Positions 1 through 10,878 of a stretch of DNA of 64,000 nucleotides are shown piece after piece. The stretch is from Symbiodinium natans (Eukaryota > Sar > Dinophyceae > Suessiales > Symbiodiniaceae): contig CAJNDS010000448.1 in assembly GCA_905221605.1 (NCBI GenBank), positions 1-64,000 on the forward strand. The letters are read 5' to 3'. A program made the translations under genes and the position numbers. The stretch's first letter is position 1. Every line of letters begins with the position of its first letter. The notes below the pieces were generated by a model. The model was not told the DNA's origin and did no database searches. It saw only the letters and a list, made by a program, of their open reading frames with translations.

Positions 1-157
1 CCTCTCGGCATGGATTCTTGCCCGGCTTCAGGTTTCCCGTAACATTCGATCCGCCGACCTGTCTTGGCATACGCCATACGCGTGCATTCAAAAAAGAAAA
101 ACAAAACAAGAGTCCAACACATACCATTTACCATTCACTAGTATTCACTTCACTCAC

Positions 158-3083
158 CTTGATCCACTCCAGGCGCTCGGTGGTGCCGTCGTTTTCGTCA
201 AAGTCGGTCTGGTTGATCCTGCCGAGCTGACATCGCTCTGCTCCCCTGCACCTCACGCGATTTTCCCGCAACTCACTGGCAACCCCAAGGGCCAGGTGCC
301 TTACGGTCAACGTGCACTTTCGGGACGTCATGTTGAAGATGTCCAGCATCAGGATTGTGGTCGCTGTGCAGCCCGGCTCCTGCGCACGCACACAAAGATG
401 GGCCCAGGAAAAGCCCAGGGAAAGCAAGGGCACAGCCTGCCTCACACCAGAAGTGCTTCGAGTCTTGCACAGGGAAGTCGTGCACCGTTGTGGTGGTGAC
501 CGTACCCTGCACAGAACAGATGCACAGAACAGGACTCATATGGGCTCATGACTCCACCCTAAACCCTAAACCCTAAACCCTAAACCCTAAACCTATCATG
601 TACCACAGTATACGGTAGCAGCTTGGCAGTGGGCTGTGGTCGTCGTGGTGGTCGGGGGCAGCGTCACGATGGGCCGTGCGAAGCAAGTGACGGAGACGAC
701 GCCACTGCCAGGGGGGGCAGGAAAATGGGGGTTTCCAAAAACAGGGAGGGGTACCCTTTTTGGGGCTCTTTGAAAAGGATTCTAGTATATTGGGGTATAT
801 TTTGGGGTACCCCTATTCTGGGGTTGGTTCGGCACCTAACGCCATGCCTCAGATGGTTGCCATTCACGGGGCACTCGTCTACTGACGGCGAGATCTTGCC
901 TCAACAGGCACACTGCCCGAAAGCTCAGTGCTCGTCCAGGCTCGAGTTCAAAAGGCCATGACCAGAGATTCGGAGCTCGCCATTCTGATCAATCAGCCCC
1001 TGGCAGGATTCTAGCAGTGAAGTTCTCAGGTCGCTAGGCCACAAAATTTCAGCGTGGGCACCTCGAGCGGCAGATCACGGATGCACCTGACTCATTGAAC
1101 AAGGCTCAGCGCGGAAGGTGTACACTGGCATCCAATCTGGAAGGGCCACTTCATCCGAGGCACGGGTAAAGAGGCACATCGAGTAGGCTTGCATTGGTCC
1201 TGCCTAGTCAAGATGTAGGTGGAGTGTCTTGGATGCCTCACGCTGACTTAAGCTCCACGCCACCGCTGACAGGCGCCGAAGCTTTCGTGCCAGCTTGCTT
1301 GGACGCATGGTCCTTCTTGGAATCCTGCAAGCTCGAGGTCCGAGCCACAATTTGGCACCAATCACGAATTCCGTCGCCATCTGAGCTGCGTACAGACTTG
1401 GCCTCAGGTGCTGTCTCTTTCTTGCCAGCTTGCTTGGATGTCGAATCCTGCAAGCTCGGCGCTGTCACACCCGCAATTTGGAACTAACTCCACCGCCATC
1501 TGAGCTGCATACAGACTTGGCATCAGGGGCCGTCTCTTTCGTGCCAGCTTGTTTGGATGCATGGCTCTTTTTCGAATCCTGCAATCTTGGCGATGCCCAC
1601 GCCGCAACTCGGCACTAGTTCCATCGCCGTCTGAGCTGCGGACAGGCTCGGCATGTGTAGCCAACAAGGAGACATTGGACAACTGCTGCTCGGTGACAGT
1701 CGTTCCATGCAATGCTGCCGGGTTGTCGTCTGTCTCGCAGCCTGCGTGGTTTAGAAACAAGGCCAAGGGAGTTTAAGGAGGGATTCAAGCTGCAGCTCAT
1801 GGCTGAAATCACAGCGGAGTCACCCTTGGGCTTGGGTGCTTGTGGCGAGAAGTCGCGAAGAGCCTGCAGCGCTCTCGCAACGACCCCCAAGCGCATCCAC
1901 GGCGCGCAAGCGCGCAGTTTGGGGTTCTGCACTTTTGCGCCTCCTTGTCGTTGATCAGGATCCACTCAATCTTCTCCCGGCCGTACCTCTCTGTGCTTTG
2001 GCTGTTTCGGATCAGTTGCTAGGAATCGAGCTGCTACGCTGCGATTTGCTGCTAGACATAAACCCCCTAAACCCCCTAAACCCCCTAAACCCCCCAAACC
2101 CCCTAAACCCCCCAAACCCCCTAAACCCCCTAAACCTCCGATCTTGCTGCGCCAGGCGACGTGTCGTCGAAGTCCGTGGCATGCACGGAGACCGACAACA
2201 GGCACCTTTGGGAGCAGTGAGAACACAGCAGAAATTGAGAACACAGAGCACTTATGAGTATTTCCCAAAATAGGGGGTACCCTTGTCTACCCCGAAAAGA
2301 ATAGAATTCCCTTAAAGGGAACCCCGCCCAAATTAGTGCACTTATCAAAGAGGGGAAGAAAAGGAATCATAATTCGACAGCAACCGCCGATTGAGCTCGT
2401 TGCATTTTGTACTCCATCTCGGAGGCATTCTCGAATACCTGCCACAGAAGAAGCAAGTCATCAAATCATCAAATCATGACATGGGCATTTCCCAAAACAG
2501 GATCTCATGATCTACCCCCAAAATGCTGCAGCCCTTACTACAGGAACCCAAGACGGGGTACCCACGTGGAACCCAGATATAAGCAAACCGTGGCCCCTTG
2601 CTTTGCACTCCCCGCCTTCAGGGACGCGTCGGCGACGCAGCCCGGGGGGCCGCAACTCCACTCGGCAGTCCTCGGAGACCGGGGGTACAGTAGTTGGCCT
2701 CTTTTTTTGGGGGGGGTGGGGGTACGGTATACTTGGAGGCTTACGGAACTTATGACTTATGATTCATATGATTACATAATCTTACATATAATTTATGATG
2801 GGCTCATGAGGCAGGAGGCATCATGGGTTCTATCTGGGGTTGTGAAGAAGCACAGGCACGAGGCCCAAGTAATTACCCCGGCCTGCTGACCTTGCTCCAC
2901 TCGACGTAGAACTTGGGGGAATCGGGGGTCGGCGCCCTGACAAATCTTCCTCTATCTTCCTCTTCTTACCGCATGCGTAGGGGCGTTGTAGGTTCTCAAA
3001 CAAACACTTGTCAGGAAGAGAGCCGGCCTGGGGCGGCCGAACAAGTCGTACTGGTCCGTGCCGGTGTCGAACCAGGCAGCCTC
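158..3083 (-). CDS. Multi-exon gene with repeated 'DFDE...EWIK' acidic motif (partial)
   Basis: Several short minus-strand exons carry a repeating motif, acidic DFDE followed by an aromatic EWIK/EWSK block. Exon 3083-3028 encodes EAAWFDTGTDQYDLFGRP and ends in phase 2 at a GC donor. Exon 2936-2891 begins with one base, so the join gives an intact Arg codon and reads on to KFYVEWSK before a GT donor. Exon 1987-1944 encodes GREKIEWILINDK. Exon 226-158 is 23 codons in phase 0 (QTDFDENDGTTERLEWIK) between an AG acceptor and GTGAGT. A stretch near 2200-2150 (ATDFDDTSPGAA) may be another unit. Both ends of the gene lie outside what can be joined. I do not recognise a named family; an adhesion or extracellular repeat protein is a guess. 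Phase agreement of two successive exons is the strongest support. Confidence 0.5.
557..593. repeat. Interstitial telomere-type repeat (CCCTAAA)5
   Basis: Five perfect tandem copies of CCCTAAA. This is the plant/dinoflagellate-type telomere unit, here internal rather than terminal. Confidence 0.9.
725..830. other. Dispersed 'ggggtacccct' repeat remnant
   Basis: An AT/GT-rich stretch with TTCCAAAA, GGGGTACCC and TATTTTGGGGTACCCC. Related wording recurs at about 2255-2340, 2480-2570, 23490-23690 and 35870-35930, so it is probably a dispersed non-coding repeat. Boundaries are not clear. Confidence 0.35.
1265..1650. repeat. Tandem repeat of about 119-131 bp, three to four units
   Basis: The block around 'ccatctgagctgcgtacaga' recurs near 1376, 1495 and 1626, with 'gtgccagcttgcttggatg' between copies. 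On the minus strand the units read as a Lys/Ser/Ala-rich protein (SKQAGKKETAPEAKS, RSSDGDG), so the repeat may lie in an exon of the surrounding minus-strand gene. Frame changes between units make this uncertain. Confidence 0.6.
2050..2138. repeat. (CCCCCTAAA)n tandem repeat
   Basis: About nine copies of a 9-base unit CCCCCTAAA, some with CCCCCCAAA. This looks like an expanded-C derivative of the CCCTAAA repeat. The same variant appears at 42625-42800. Confidence 0.85.
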
Positions 3084-3507
3084 CTCAGAAGCTGAGAGAA
3101 TGGTTTGCCCAAGCAAAGGACCAGCTGCCCTCGGCTCCTTCCCGTCTTCACGGTCCTCAGAATGTGGTGCTGAAAGGGAGGGAGGGAGACATAAAGCCTT
3201 TGAACAGCAAGGCTTGCTGTAAGCTCGGATGCTGGCTGCATTACCCCGCCTCAAGTGGCGACACGCACATGAGCTGAAAGCCGACACCCCCGCACCACCC
3301 GCTGAGCAGCTGAGCATGCCACTCCCTGGACTCGACAGGAGCCCAGCCCTGCTCAATCCTCGTGATCTCGCGCTGCTGACATGCGCTGAGCATGCTGAGG
3401 GTCCTACTTGCTCTCTGTTGCAGTTCGGGGACATGTGCCAGATGTGGCAAAAATGTCACGCATGCGCCGTTTCCAGCCGGCGCCGGCTCGCGAAAACTGT
3501 GCTGAAC

Positions 3508-4563
3508 TCAGATGAGGTCTTCTATGTCTCTGACATGGCCCACTGCATCGTGTAGCTGACAGTCGTGCTTGGTTGGGCAGGTATTGCACGAGTGCCCGCA
3601 CGGCATCTCCGGCTGGCTTTCCAGCTTCGTCTTTATGGAAGGGGCCAGCTTCTGCCAAGCCTCCTCCAGCAATCCGGCGGTCTTTGGAGCATCCTCAAAC
3701 CCTTTCTTCGTCAAAGCCTTGGCCTTCTCCTCCCAATCTCCAGGTCCCGACACCGAAATCATCTCAACAAGGGCCACCTCCCAGTCCGCAAGCCCGTCAG
3801 AGAAGGTGCCGTGGCAGGGTTCGCTGTCGGGATCCTTCATGGCGACCCCGGAGTCTTCAAGCCGTCGACGGAGCTCGCCAGTCTCGAGTCCCATCCAGTG
3901 CTCAACGGCGGCTCCCTTCAGGTAGAGCTGCGGAAGCTCGATTCCCACATCTGCCAGCGTCTGCAGGCCTCCAGGTAAGTCGGGTCCTGTCTCACTCAAG
4001 TCAACCACCTTCATTGACTTGGCTCCAGAAGCTCTCAGCTTTTCAACGCCATGAGCACTCGCTGCATCCAGTGGCTCGTGTATGGTTCCCCGCATAAACA
4101 GCACAGGTCGTTCATCGTTTGCATAGGCACCTGCGAACGCGAGCCATGTTGCCTTCGCCGCATCATCTAGAGTAGCCGCTTCCGTACTTTCCGTATTTTG
4201 GAGCAAGCTGTCTACAAACTGAGCAGCCGCCGCATTCCCGTCCTCCTCAGCAAGACTTCGTGCCTTCAGGAGCTCCTGCCGTGCTCGGGGCAGGTGCTTC
4301 AACTGCAGGAGGGCGAAGCCGTAGCCAAGACTCACCGTCGCCTTCTTGGAAACGTCCGAGCCTGCCAACGTCAAAGCTGCTTCGTAGTGTGGCAGCGCAG
4401 CTTCCGTGCCACCGGGTCCGGCTCGTGTCCACAGGGCCTCTGCCATTAGCAAATGTCCATCCAGCCCTAAACCGGAGCTTTTGGAAACACGTTCCAAGCA
4501 CTCCACTGCAGCCTGTGCATCACCCTCACTCAAAAGGTTCTGCGCGCTGGCCAGCTCATCCAT
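3508..4563 (-). CDS. TPR-like / glutaredoxin-fold protein with C-terminal Cys cluster
   Basis: An open frame of 351 codons without introns. I chose the ATG at 4563 (MDELASAQNLL); an in-frame ATG-like start 29 codons upstream adds low-complexity sequence. Residues 1-125 are Ala/Leu-rich helical repeats resembling TPR units (HYEAAL, ARQELLKARSLAEE). Residues 151-240 resemble a monothiol glutaredoxin: VLFMRGT, then LPQLYLKG, then a closing helix. The CGFS active-site cysteine is absent; IHEPLDAAS stands in its place. The C-terminus has C322, C326, C329 and C335 in CGHSCNTCPTKHDC, followed by an acidic tail. The family resemblance is read by eye. A catalytic glutaredoxin is unlikely without the Cys; metal or Fe-S binding by the C-terminal cluster is an inference. 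The uninterrupted frame contrasts with the split genes around it and may reflect retroposition from mRNA. Confidence 0.75.
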   Translation of the reverse strand: MDELASAQNLLSEGDAQAAVECLERVSKSSGLGLDGHLLMAEALWTRAGPGGTEAALPHYEAALTLAGSDVSKKATVSLGYGFALLQLKHLPRARQELLKARSLAEEDGNAAAAQFVDSLLQNTESTEAATLDDAAKATWLAFAGAYANDERPVLFMRGTIHEPLDAASAHGVEKLRASGAKSMKVVDLSETGPDLPGGLQTLADVGIELPQLYLKGAAVEHWMGLETGELRRRLEDSGVAMKDPDSEPCHGTFSDGLADWEVALVEMISVSGPGDWEEKAKALTKKGFEDAPKTAGLLEEAWQKLAPSIKTKLESQPEMPCGHSCNTCPTKHDCQLHDAVGHVRDIEDLI

Positions 4564-4840
4564 CAAAGGCCACAACAAAGAGGTCGCAAAATGTCCCCCA
4601 GAAACGAAACCCCTCGAAAGCCTCGGAGATACTTCACACGAACCCGTCAACGACCCTCAACACCCGTCGAGGCTGGTCGACACTCATCGACACTCGTCAT
4701 GCCCGATCACTCATATGCCTTTCTTACGCACATGCCCTCCATGCAACCTTCATGTACAAGCTTGTGATGGCTGGCAAAGCTTGAGCCTGAGATGTTGCTG
4801 GTGTGTGTCTACACACGTGATTGACATGTGATGGGGACTG

Positions 4841-5569
4841 CTTGACACAGATGCCGGGACTGCCTGCCGAATTCTTTGATCTGCCAGTCAGGAGCCTTCG
4901 CCCGCCAGCTCGCATCCTTCACGCAAACCCAAATGCAAGTCAGATCATCAGACGTCTTCTAAAGGCATCCAAAAGCATTTGAAAGCCCTTGCTTGGCTTG
5001 GCCTCCGTTTCTGAGTCATAGGTCTGCCAAGCCTGACGGGACAATAGCAGGCACCAAACACGAACTGAAGAGACTGAGGAGCTCAAATCACTCTGGGACA
5101 TCATTGGGGGCTGTCCTTTATGTGGGCCTTGTACACCTGTGTACCTGTGTGTCTCCCCGCCTCCTTCGGTCCGCCTGAGGCACTTTCATGGAACCTGGCC
5201 AGGGGTTTGGGGTTTGGGGTTTAGGGTTTAGGGTTTAGGGTTTAGGGTTTAGGGCTTTAGGGTTTAGAGTGGCAGGATGCAAGGGGGATGCTCGCAGGCA
5301 GGCGCACCATTCAGGAGGCTCGATCGTAGGAATGCTCTCGATTTCTTCCGAAGCGGCGCGCGGGTTTGCAGCCTGCAAGAGCCGGCGAACGTCAGCTTGC
5401 ACAAGTCCGGGACGCATGAACTCCATGCACGGAGGCTCCCTAAACCCTAAACCCTAAACCCTAAACACTAAACCCTAAACCCGCAACCCTAAACCCTTAA
5501 ACCCCCCTGGTCCTCTTGGGTGCGGAAGCGTCCGTCTTCATCGAAGGTGGACTCGGCCTGGCAAGCCAT
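4841..5569 (-). CDS. Exons of an unidentified gene upstream of the Grx-like gene
   Basis: Three minus-strand blocks look coding. From 5569 (ATG) to about 5508: MACQAESTFDEDGRFRTQ, whose FDED wording recalls the motif of the gene at 158-3083. From about 5370 to 5270: ANPRAASEEIESIPTIEPPEW after a TTGCAG acceptor. From 4916 to 4841: KAPDWQIKEFGRQSRHLC, between AAG and CAAG. Telomere-type repeats fill the space between the first two blocks. The joins could not be checked for phase with confidence, so this may be more than one gene. No function is proposed. Confidence 0.35.
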
Positions 5570-5740
5570 GGATGCCACGCGCTTTAGACGTCTTCTTTGT
5601 GGCAGCCCGAGAACCCCAAGGGCACGCTTTAGGGTTGAGGGTTTAGGGTTTAGGGTTTAGGATTTAGGGTTTAGCGTTTACGGTTTAGGGTTTAGGATTT
5701 TGGGTTTCAAGTTTAAGGTTTACTTTAGGGTTTGGGGTTT
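5205..5740. repeat. Cluster of TTTAGGG and CCCTAAA blocks in both orientations
   Basis: TTTAGGG copies run at about 5205-5270, the reverse orientation CCCTAAA at 5438-5508, and TTTAGGG again at 5628-5740 with variant units (GTTTACGG, TTTGGGG). Unique sequence of 130-170 bases separates the blocks and includes candidate exons. Confidence 0.85.
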
Positions 5741-5817
5741 GGGATTTGTTTGGCAGCGCCTCTGCTTCATGGTGCGGCTGCGGTCCATGTTTGTCACCCT
5801 TTACTTTCGGGTTGAAG

Positions 5818-5908
5818 GTACAGCGCAGCAAAGCTTTGCTGGCAAAACTTCACCCTGATCGTATGAGCAGATGGCAGTTTCGCAAGTACGCTCGAGCGCA
5901 AGCCATAG
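5818..5908 (+). CDS. J-domain-like exon (HPD motif)
   Basis: Between TTGAAG and CATAG/GTAGAG the plus strand reads SKALLAKLHPDRMSRWQF then RKYARAQAIG. The helix-HPD-helix order resembles helix II/III of a DnaJ J-domain, which stimulates Hsp70 ATPase. Only this exon was found; the following GT donor is good. A stretch at about 6271-6351 (ERVTEAAEEVRVQF before a GT donor) could be a later exon, but its phase does not fit directly. Identification rests on HPD and the flanking helix only. Confidence 0.35.
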
Positions 5909-6023
5909 GTAGAGTACCGTCTGCTGCTGCCGTTGGGTACCTCATGATTGGTGACCAGCCCGTGCAACAATATTTAAGGTTTCATGTCGGGTTTAGGGTT
6001 TAGGGTTTGGGGTTTAGGGTTTC

Positions 6024-7797
6024 ACGCCCGGGATCCCAACACAAAAGCACTCGATTTGGAACCATCCCATATAGAAATATTTCAGAGGCACTTCTCTCAC
6101 CAGGAATGCTTTGGGCAGCACTGATGTATGTGAACCCTTCACCGTTACTTAGGGGCTGTATACCCTAGCCCAAAAAGGTAAACCTTTTACATCTGTTAGG
6201 ATTCTACATAACCAAAAAGGTTAAAGGTTACCGAATCCCTAAGGTTATCAGGCCCAGCATACACCGATCAAGGCATGCCAGGAGCGCGTCACTGAAGCTG
6301 CTGAAGAAGTCCGGGTCCAGTTTGCGCCCGGACTCCTGCCTCGGCGTTCATGCAGGTGACACACATCTGGTCCCAGCTCAAGTAATCTGGTAGCTGAGAA
6401 AGGTGCCGGGAAGCTGCATCTGATGTGGCTTGAACCAAGGACAGCTTCTCCTTCACTTAGGGGCCTTAAGTCTGGTAAAAACGAGGTTTGGGCTAGCAGC
6501 TTTGATGCAAAGAGAGGGCGTTCATCGAAATTCATCGAAATTGCAATGGCATGTGGCGCAGTCCTTCACCTCGTGTGCTCCGCCTGACAACGATGTCAAA
6601 AAAGGCAAATGAAGTACAACACCCATCGTTTGTCCGGCATTCCTCGCCTGGCTTGGCTGCATCCATGCGAACGTCCACATGCCGCTGCGTCCTAAGTTTG
6701 GTCGCGCTTCAACATCTGTCCATGTTCAACATCATGACCCAAGGTGCTGACTGCTGGCTGCGCTGCAGCAAACAGTGCGGCAAAGCCTGCCAGGCGGCTG
6801 AAGTACGCTTCAGCGTGGGCTGAAGTACGCTTCAGCGTGGTTAAAAAAACAAAACTCCGCTGCATGTCGCCTCCGGTCTGCGGAAACCTGCCTGAACGCA
6901 CAACAAGTATCTGACAGTTCTGGACTCGCAGGTTTGGCAGCCGCCTCTGCAGTCGAGACCTGTAAGAACCACAAGAACGTTACCAGGTGGAGTTTCCTGG
7001 ACCGTCTGACCTCAGCAAGTTTCGAACACGAAAATCGTTTATGCAAACGAAGACTTCTGAGAGAGCTGATGGAGCAAAAGCTATGAATTAATAAATGGAA
7101 GGTTTCTTGCATGCTGTCATGGCGTCATGGCATCCAGGACTTGAGCACATCGGTCGCAACACGGCACGGGAACGATGCCAAGTGCCTAACCATCAAAGGT
7201 CGCATCCGTGTGCTTTCGTGTGTCCTCGGATGCGAAACAAATCTTTCCACACAAAACTGCATCCTGGCCGCATGTTGCCACAACATGCAACAAGGACACA
7301 TTGCTAATATGACACCAGGGCTCCGACAAGCGTATGTAGTAGTACTAGCGATGAAGCGTTCTGGCGAGGCAATTGCGTTTTCAGAAAACGATAGACACCC
7401 TGCCAAAAAAAACAGCTGAACAAGTTATACGTCGGGCCTCGGAACTGTTGCGGGAGCAGTCATGAGCGCATCCCACCCGAATTCCGTAAGGTTGTGGCTG
7501 ACGGGCGCTTCAACACATTTTCTCAATGCTAGCTCCCTGGTCGCACAAACACGCACGTTGCAAACTAACCCAAGTAGACCGAACCGCAAGCGACTCACAC
7601 GCATAGCTGAAAGCACTCGAAAACATTTGCAAAATCGCATCTGAAAGCAATCGATCTGATGCCAGCGCGCGTCCCATCTTAGGACGCAAGCATCTGAATT
7701 CTACGCTCAGGTGGAGCCTCTTTGGGCATCCCTCCGGTTGCTGCAGACAGTCTGAACTGCTTTTGTGTACACACGGCTTCGAAGCTGCACCATGCTT
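6024..7797. other. No recognisable gene; small direct duplication
   Basis: Apart from the doubtful exon near 6271-6351 I see no supported gene. At 6799-6840 a 21-base unit 'ctgaagtacgcttcagcgtgg' occurs twice in tandem; each unit contains the short inverted pair CTGAAG/CTTCAG. Confidence 0.5.
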
Positions 7798-7940
7798 TTT
7801 TAGGGTTTAGGGTGTAGGGTTTCGGGTTTAGGGTTTAGGGTTTAGGGTTTAGGGTTTAGGGTTTAGGGTTTAGGGTTTAGGGTTTAGGGTTTAGGGTTTA
7901 GGGTTTAGGGTTTAGGGTTTAGGGTTTAGGGTTTAGGGCT
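7798..7940. repeat. Long TTTAGGG array, about 20 units
   Basis: Apart from two variants at its start, this block is perfect TTTAGGG. It is the longest pure telomere-type array in the window. It lies just downstream of the minus-strand Gly-rich gene. Confidence 0.95.
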
Positions 7941-8175
7941 GGCACTGCGCTGCACCTGCTCCGGAGAAGAAGATTTGCAAGGCTTGGACAGTACGCTTGC
8001 AAGCACATGTCATCACTGCATCAGAACTGCACTCATGGACACCTGCAGTTCAGGGGCTGACAAAGCAAAATTCGACATCTTCTACTTTGCTCTTGCCGAA
8101 AATTTAAGCCTCATGTTCCGTGCTTGCTGTGAACTTCAGACAATCGGCTGTGCAGAATCTCTTTTCCAGCTGGCC

Positions 8176-9176
8176 TCAACTGCCGGCCACTGCAGGTTGG
8201 CCCTGGCCCCAACAGCCCTTGCCATACATGCCGTAGCCGTGGCCCCAGCCTCCCTTGTCACATCCGCCATAGTATTTGCCCCAACTGCCCTTGCCACACA
8301 CGCCGTAGCCACGGCCCCAGCCTCCCTTGTCCTGTCCTCCAGAGTATTGGCCCCGCCTGCCCTTGCCGTAGCCGCTGCCCCACCCTGCCCTGTCACATCC
8401 TCCATAGCATTGGCCCCAACTGCCCTTGCCATGCACGCCGTACCAGTTTCGCTTGCCAGAGCCTCCATAGTACTGGCTGCCATACACGCCGTAGCCGCAG
8501 CCCCTGCCTCCCTGCCCAAACCCTCCAGAGTATTGGCCCCAACTGCCCTTGCCATGCACGCCGTACCAGTTTCGCTTGCCAGAGCCTCCATAGTACTGGC
8601 CCCAACTTTTGCCATACACGCCGTAGCTGCAGCCCCAGCCTCCCTGCCCAAACCCTCCATAGTAGTGGCCCACACTGCCCTTGCCACGCGCTCCGTAGCC
8701 TTGGGCGCAGCCTCCCTGGCCTGAAGCTCTTTTGCCAAAGGCTCCATGGCATTGGGCCCAAACACCTTTGCCCCAGGAGCCTTTGCCTTGACCAGCCATG
8801 TCAGGCTTTGCCGCTACAACAGGCCACTCAGTTGGCAGCGGGAGCTTCAGCAGCAAGCTCTGCTTTCGGGGTGTCGGCAAGCTCTGGTTTGGCAGCTGGC
8901 GCTTCAGCCGCCAGATCTGCCTTCGGGGTGTCGGCAGCGAGCTCGTCAGGCTTTGCCTCGGCAGCTGGCTGCTCTGCTTTTGGGTCCTCTGCATCAGGCG
9001 TGGCCTCGGCAGCTGGCTCAGAATACCCAACAACGGCACTGCAGAGCTACCAACGAACAACCAACGACTGGAAATCCTTCCACCGCTCTTCCACACATTC
9101 ATTGCCAGCGGCACTGGAGCTGCCACTGCCCTCTGGCTTGGCCTCCTCCTCCACTGCAACAGGCTTAAGATCTGCA
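8176..9176 (-). CDS. Ala/Glu-rich plus Gly/Trp/Tyr-rich repeat protein, disrupted
   Basis: Read on the minus strand, an acidic Ala/Pro/Glu-rich part (LKPVAVEEEAKPEGSG, then AEAKPDELAADTPKADLAAE) lies at about 9176-8835. It is followed by a low-complexity part from the ATG at about 8803 to the stop at 8176. That part repeats units of 21-24 residues such as GKGSWGQYYGG and GQGGWGCGYGVYG. Two breaks are visible: an in-frame TAG near 9050, and a one-base frame change near 8830 between the two parts. Either this is a decaying gene or very small unrecognised introns lie there. YGG/WG-rich segments are common in RNA-binding and condensate-forming proteins, but no RRM or zinc finger is visible, so no function is claimed. 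Confidence 0.5.
8410..8599. repeat. Exact 67-bp direct duplication inside the Gly-rich repeat
   Basis: The stretches 8410-8476 and 8533-8599 appear identical at a spacing of 123 bases, within otherwise diverged repeat units. This points to a recent unequal exchange or gene conversion in the coding repeat. Confidence 0.8.
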
Positions 9177-9394
9177 GGCCTCAAGTCCCCAACCCCGAAT
9201 TCAGGCCTTTGACATCGCGGCTGAGTCGTATAAATTGCAAAGGTATGGGGCTCTTGGTTCCGTATGCTTGACTTGCAGGGTTCTAGACATTCGCTCTTGC
9301 ACTACTTGTTTGCACTGCCATGAGAGACTATGGAGGGAAGCCTTCTGACTGCAGACACTCTGGTCCCCCACCCCCTACTGCAAGCCTACTGCAA

Positions 9395-9630
9395 GGTAAG
9401 CAACGAATGCAGGCTTCGCCATGCCTTTTCACGTGGAGCTCGGCCCCACAGGTCTGAAGCCGCATGAGCCCCAAACCCTTCTTGCAAAGCTTGTGGTTCC
9501 ACTTGGGTGCCTTGCTCAAATAGATACCGTCCCAGCGATCCACCATCATCCCCGATGTAGATATGAGACCCACGCCGAAACCCACCCCAGCATTGAACTG
9601 TTGCCGAGCTGCCTTCCAAAGGTTTTGACC
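9395..9630 (-). CDS. Coding exon of unknown family, possibly 5' exon of the Gly-rich gene
   Basis: After the acceptor TTATTTTAG the minus strand reads without stop: LWKAARQQFNAGVGFGVG, MMVDRWDGIYLSKAPKWNHK, GLMRLQTCGAELHVKRHGE. Residue usage is protein-like and the frame stays open to 9328. It lies 220 bases upstream of the Ala/Glu-rich exon on the same strand. I do not recognise the family. The 3' donor is not certain. Confidence 0.45.
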
Positions 9631-9639
9631 CTAAAATAA

Positions 9640-10870
9640 GGCTTCACAGGATTGAACCACTATTAATCGCCCCCAGGAAATGAGTTGCGTGCAATTTGCA
9701 TGAGCCATATAGGGTTGTAGTTACGTAACGAGTCCAGCTAAGGACTTAAGGCTGATAGGGTTTAGGGGTTGCGGTTGTGTAAATGCGACGGACCAGGGCG
9801 CCACGCAGAGGTGCGAAGGACATGGAAAATGTGTGTGAATCTAGGTGCACGACTTGACCTGGAGGTTTTCCGGTTTAGTTTAGGGGCCTCTTGGTGGGTT
9901 GAGGGCTTGAGGGCATTGAAATGGCGAGTTCGGGATCTCAGTCCTCCTCGTCGCTCGAATCCTGCTACAGGGAAGAGCGCGTGTGAGGGTGATGGCCAGG
10001 GGCCCGACCAGGGGGAAAGGGCTCAGGGGTTGGGGTTGGGTTGGGTGTATCATTTCCTGGAGCTTGATGAGGAACGGGCAGATCTTGAACGCTCAACCAT
10101 ACAAAGCCTTTCTGTATGGAGATCTTCTTTGGTCTCTAGACCGGCTTTCCAGTTCGGGATCAGCGTCAGAAACCCAAAAAACTCCCTGACGTCTATTCCG
10201 CCCGTCTTCCTCCTCAGCCCCAACTTGACAGCGACTAAGATTGGAGCTTCGCTCCTGAGGACTTGACTTCGAACCGCGGCCCGTCAATTTTTCAGAACCC
10301 AGTTGAACCGAAATTTTGAACCTAAACTTAGACTCGAAACTTGGATAGCCTACCCGGGGTACCCGGTGGCAGACGTACGAAGAGTTGACTTCCAAGTACG
10401 GAGTCAGGGGTCTCCTACTGGTCCAAATAGCATTAGAAGCAATTACTTGGCCCGTCTGGGTTGAACATCCCAATCTTTTTCACATCACGGATGCAAACTC
10501 TTGCTTCGCGGCCCTTCAGTGGCGCGGCTGGGACGCAGCAAGGTTGGATAATGTGCCCAAGGACGAGCTTTGGAAGTCTGGGGAAGCAGGCCAGACTATG
10601 CGCACTGCTTGATGCAACTTCACGGTATACCAGGCCTGCGCCCGAATCTGCGCAAGCTGACCCCCGAAACCACATCTCTCGAGGCGCAATTCTGGGTGCG
10701 AAGACTAGTCACTTTTCCGCTAAGCCGTAGGCTTGGTCCAAGGGGCCCCTGCGGTCAAGGGGTTGCATCAAAAGCTGTACAAAACGCTAGGTACACACAC
10801 TGTACGCGCTGCAAAACAGGTTAGTTTCACACCCGTGACTCTTACAGCGTCAGTGTGGTGAGACTTCGTG
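9640..10870. other. No supported gene
   Basis: Short open frames occur on both strands, but none shows acceptor and donor sites with convincing protein content. A long terminal repeat of the adjacent copia element was looked for here and not found. Confidence 0.4.
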
Positions 10871-10878
10871 CTGTAGGA

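Noticed and set aside
7975-8724. 249-codon Ala-rich plus-strand frame (APTALAIHAVAVAPASL)
   Set aside because: Antisense of the Gly/Trp/Tyr-rich repeats. The minus-strand reading has an ATG, regular unit structure and better residue variety.
8830-8845. 14-base GT...AG mini-intron between the two parts of the Gly-rich gene
   Set aside because: Too short to be credible, and the TGA in the upstream frame would remain before it.
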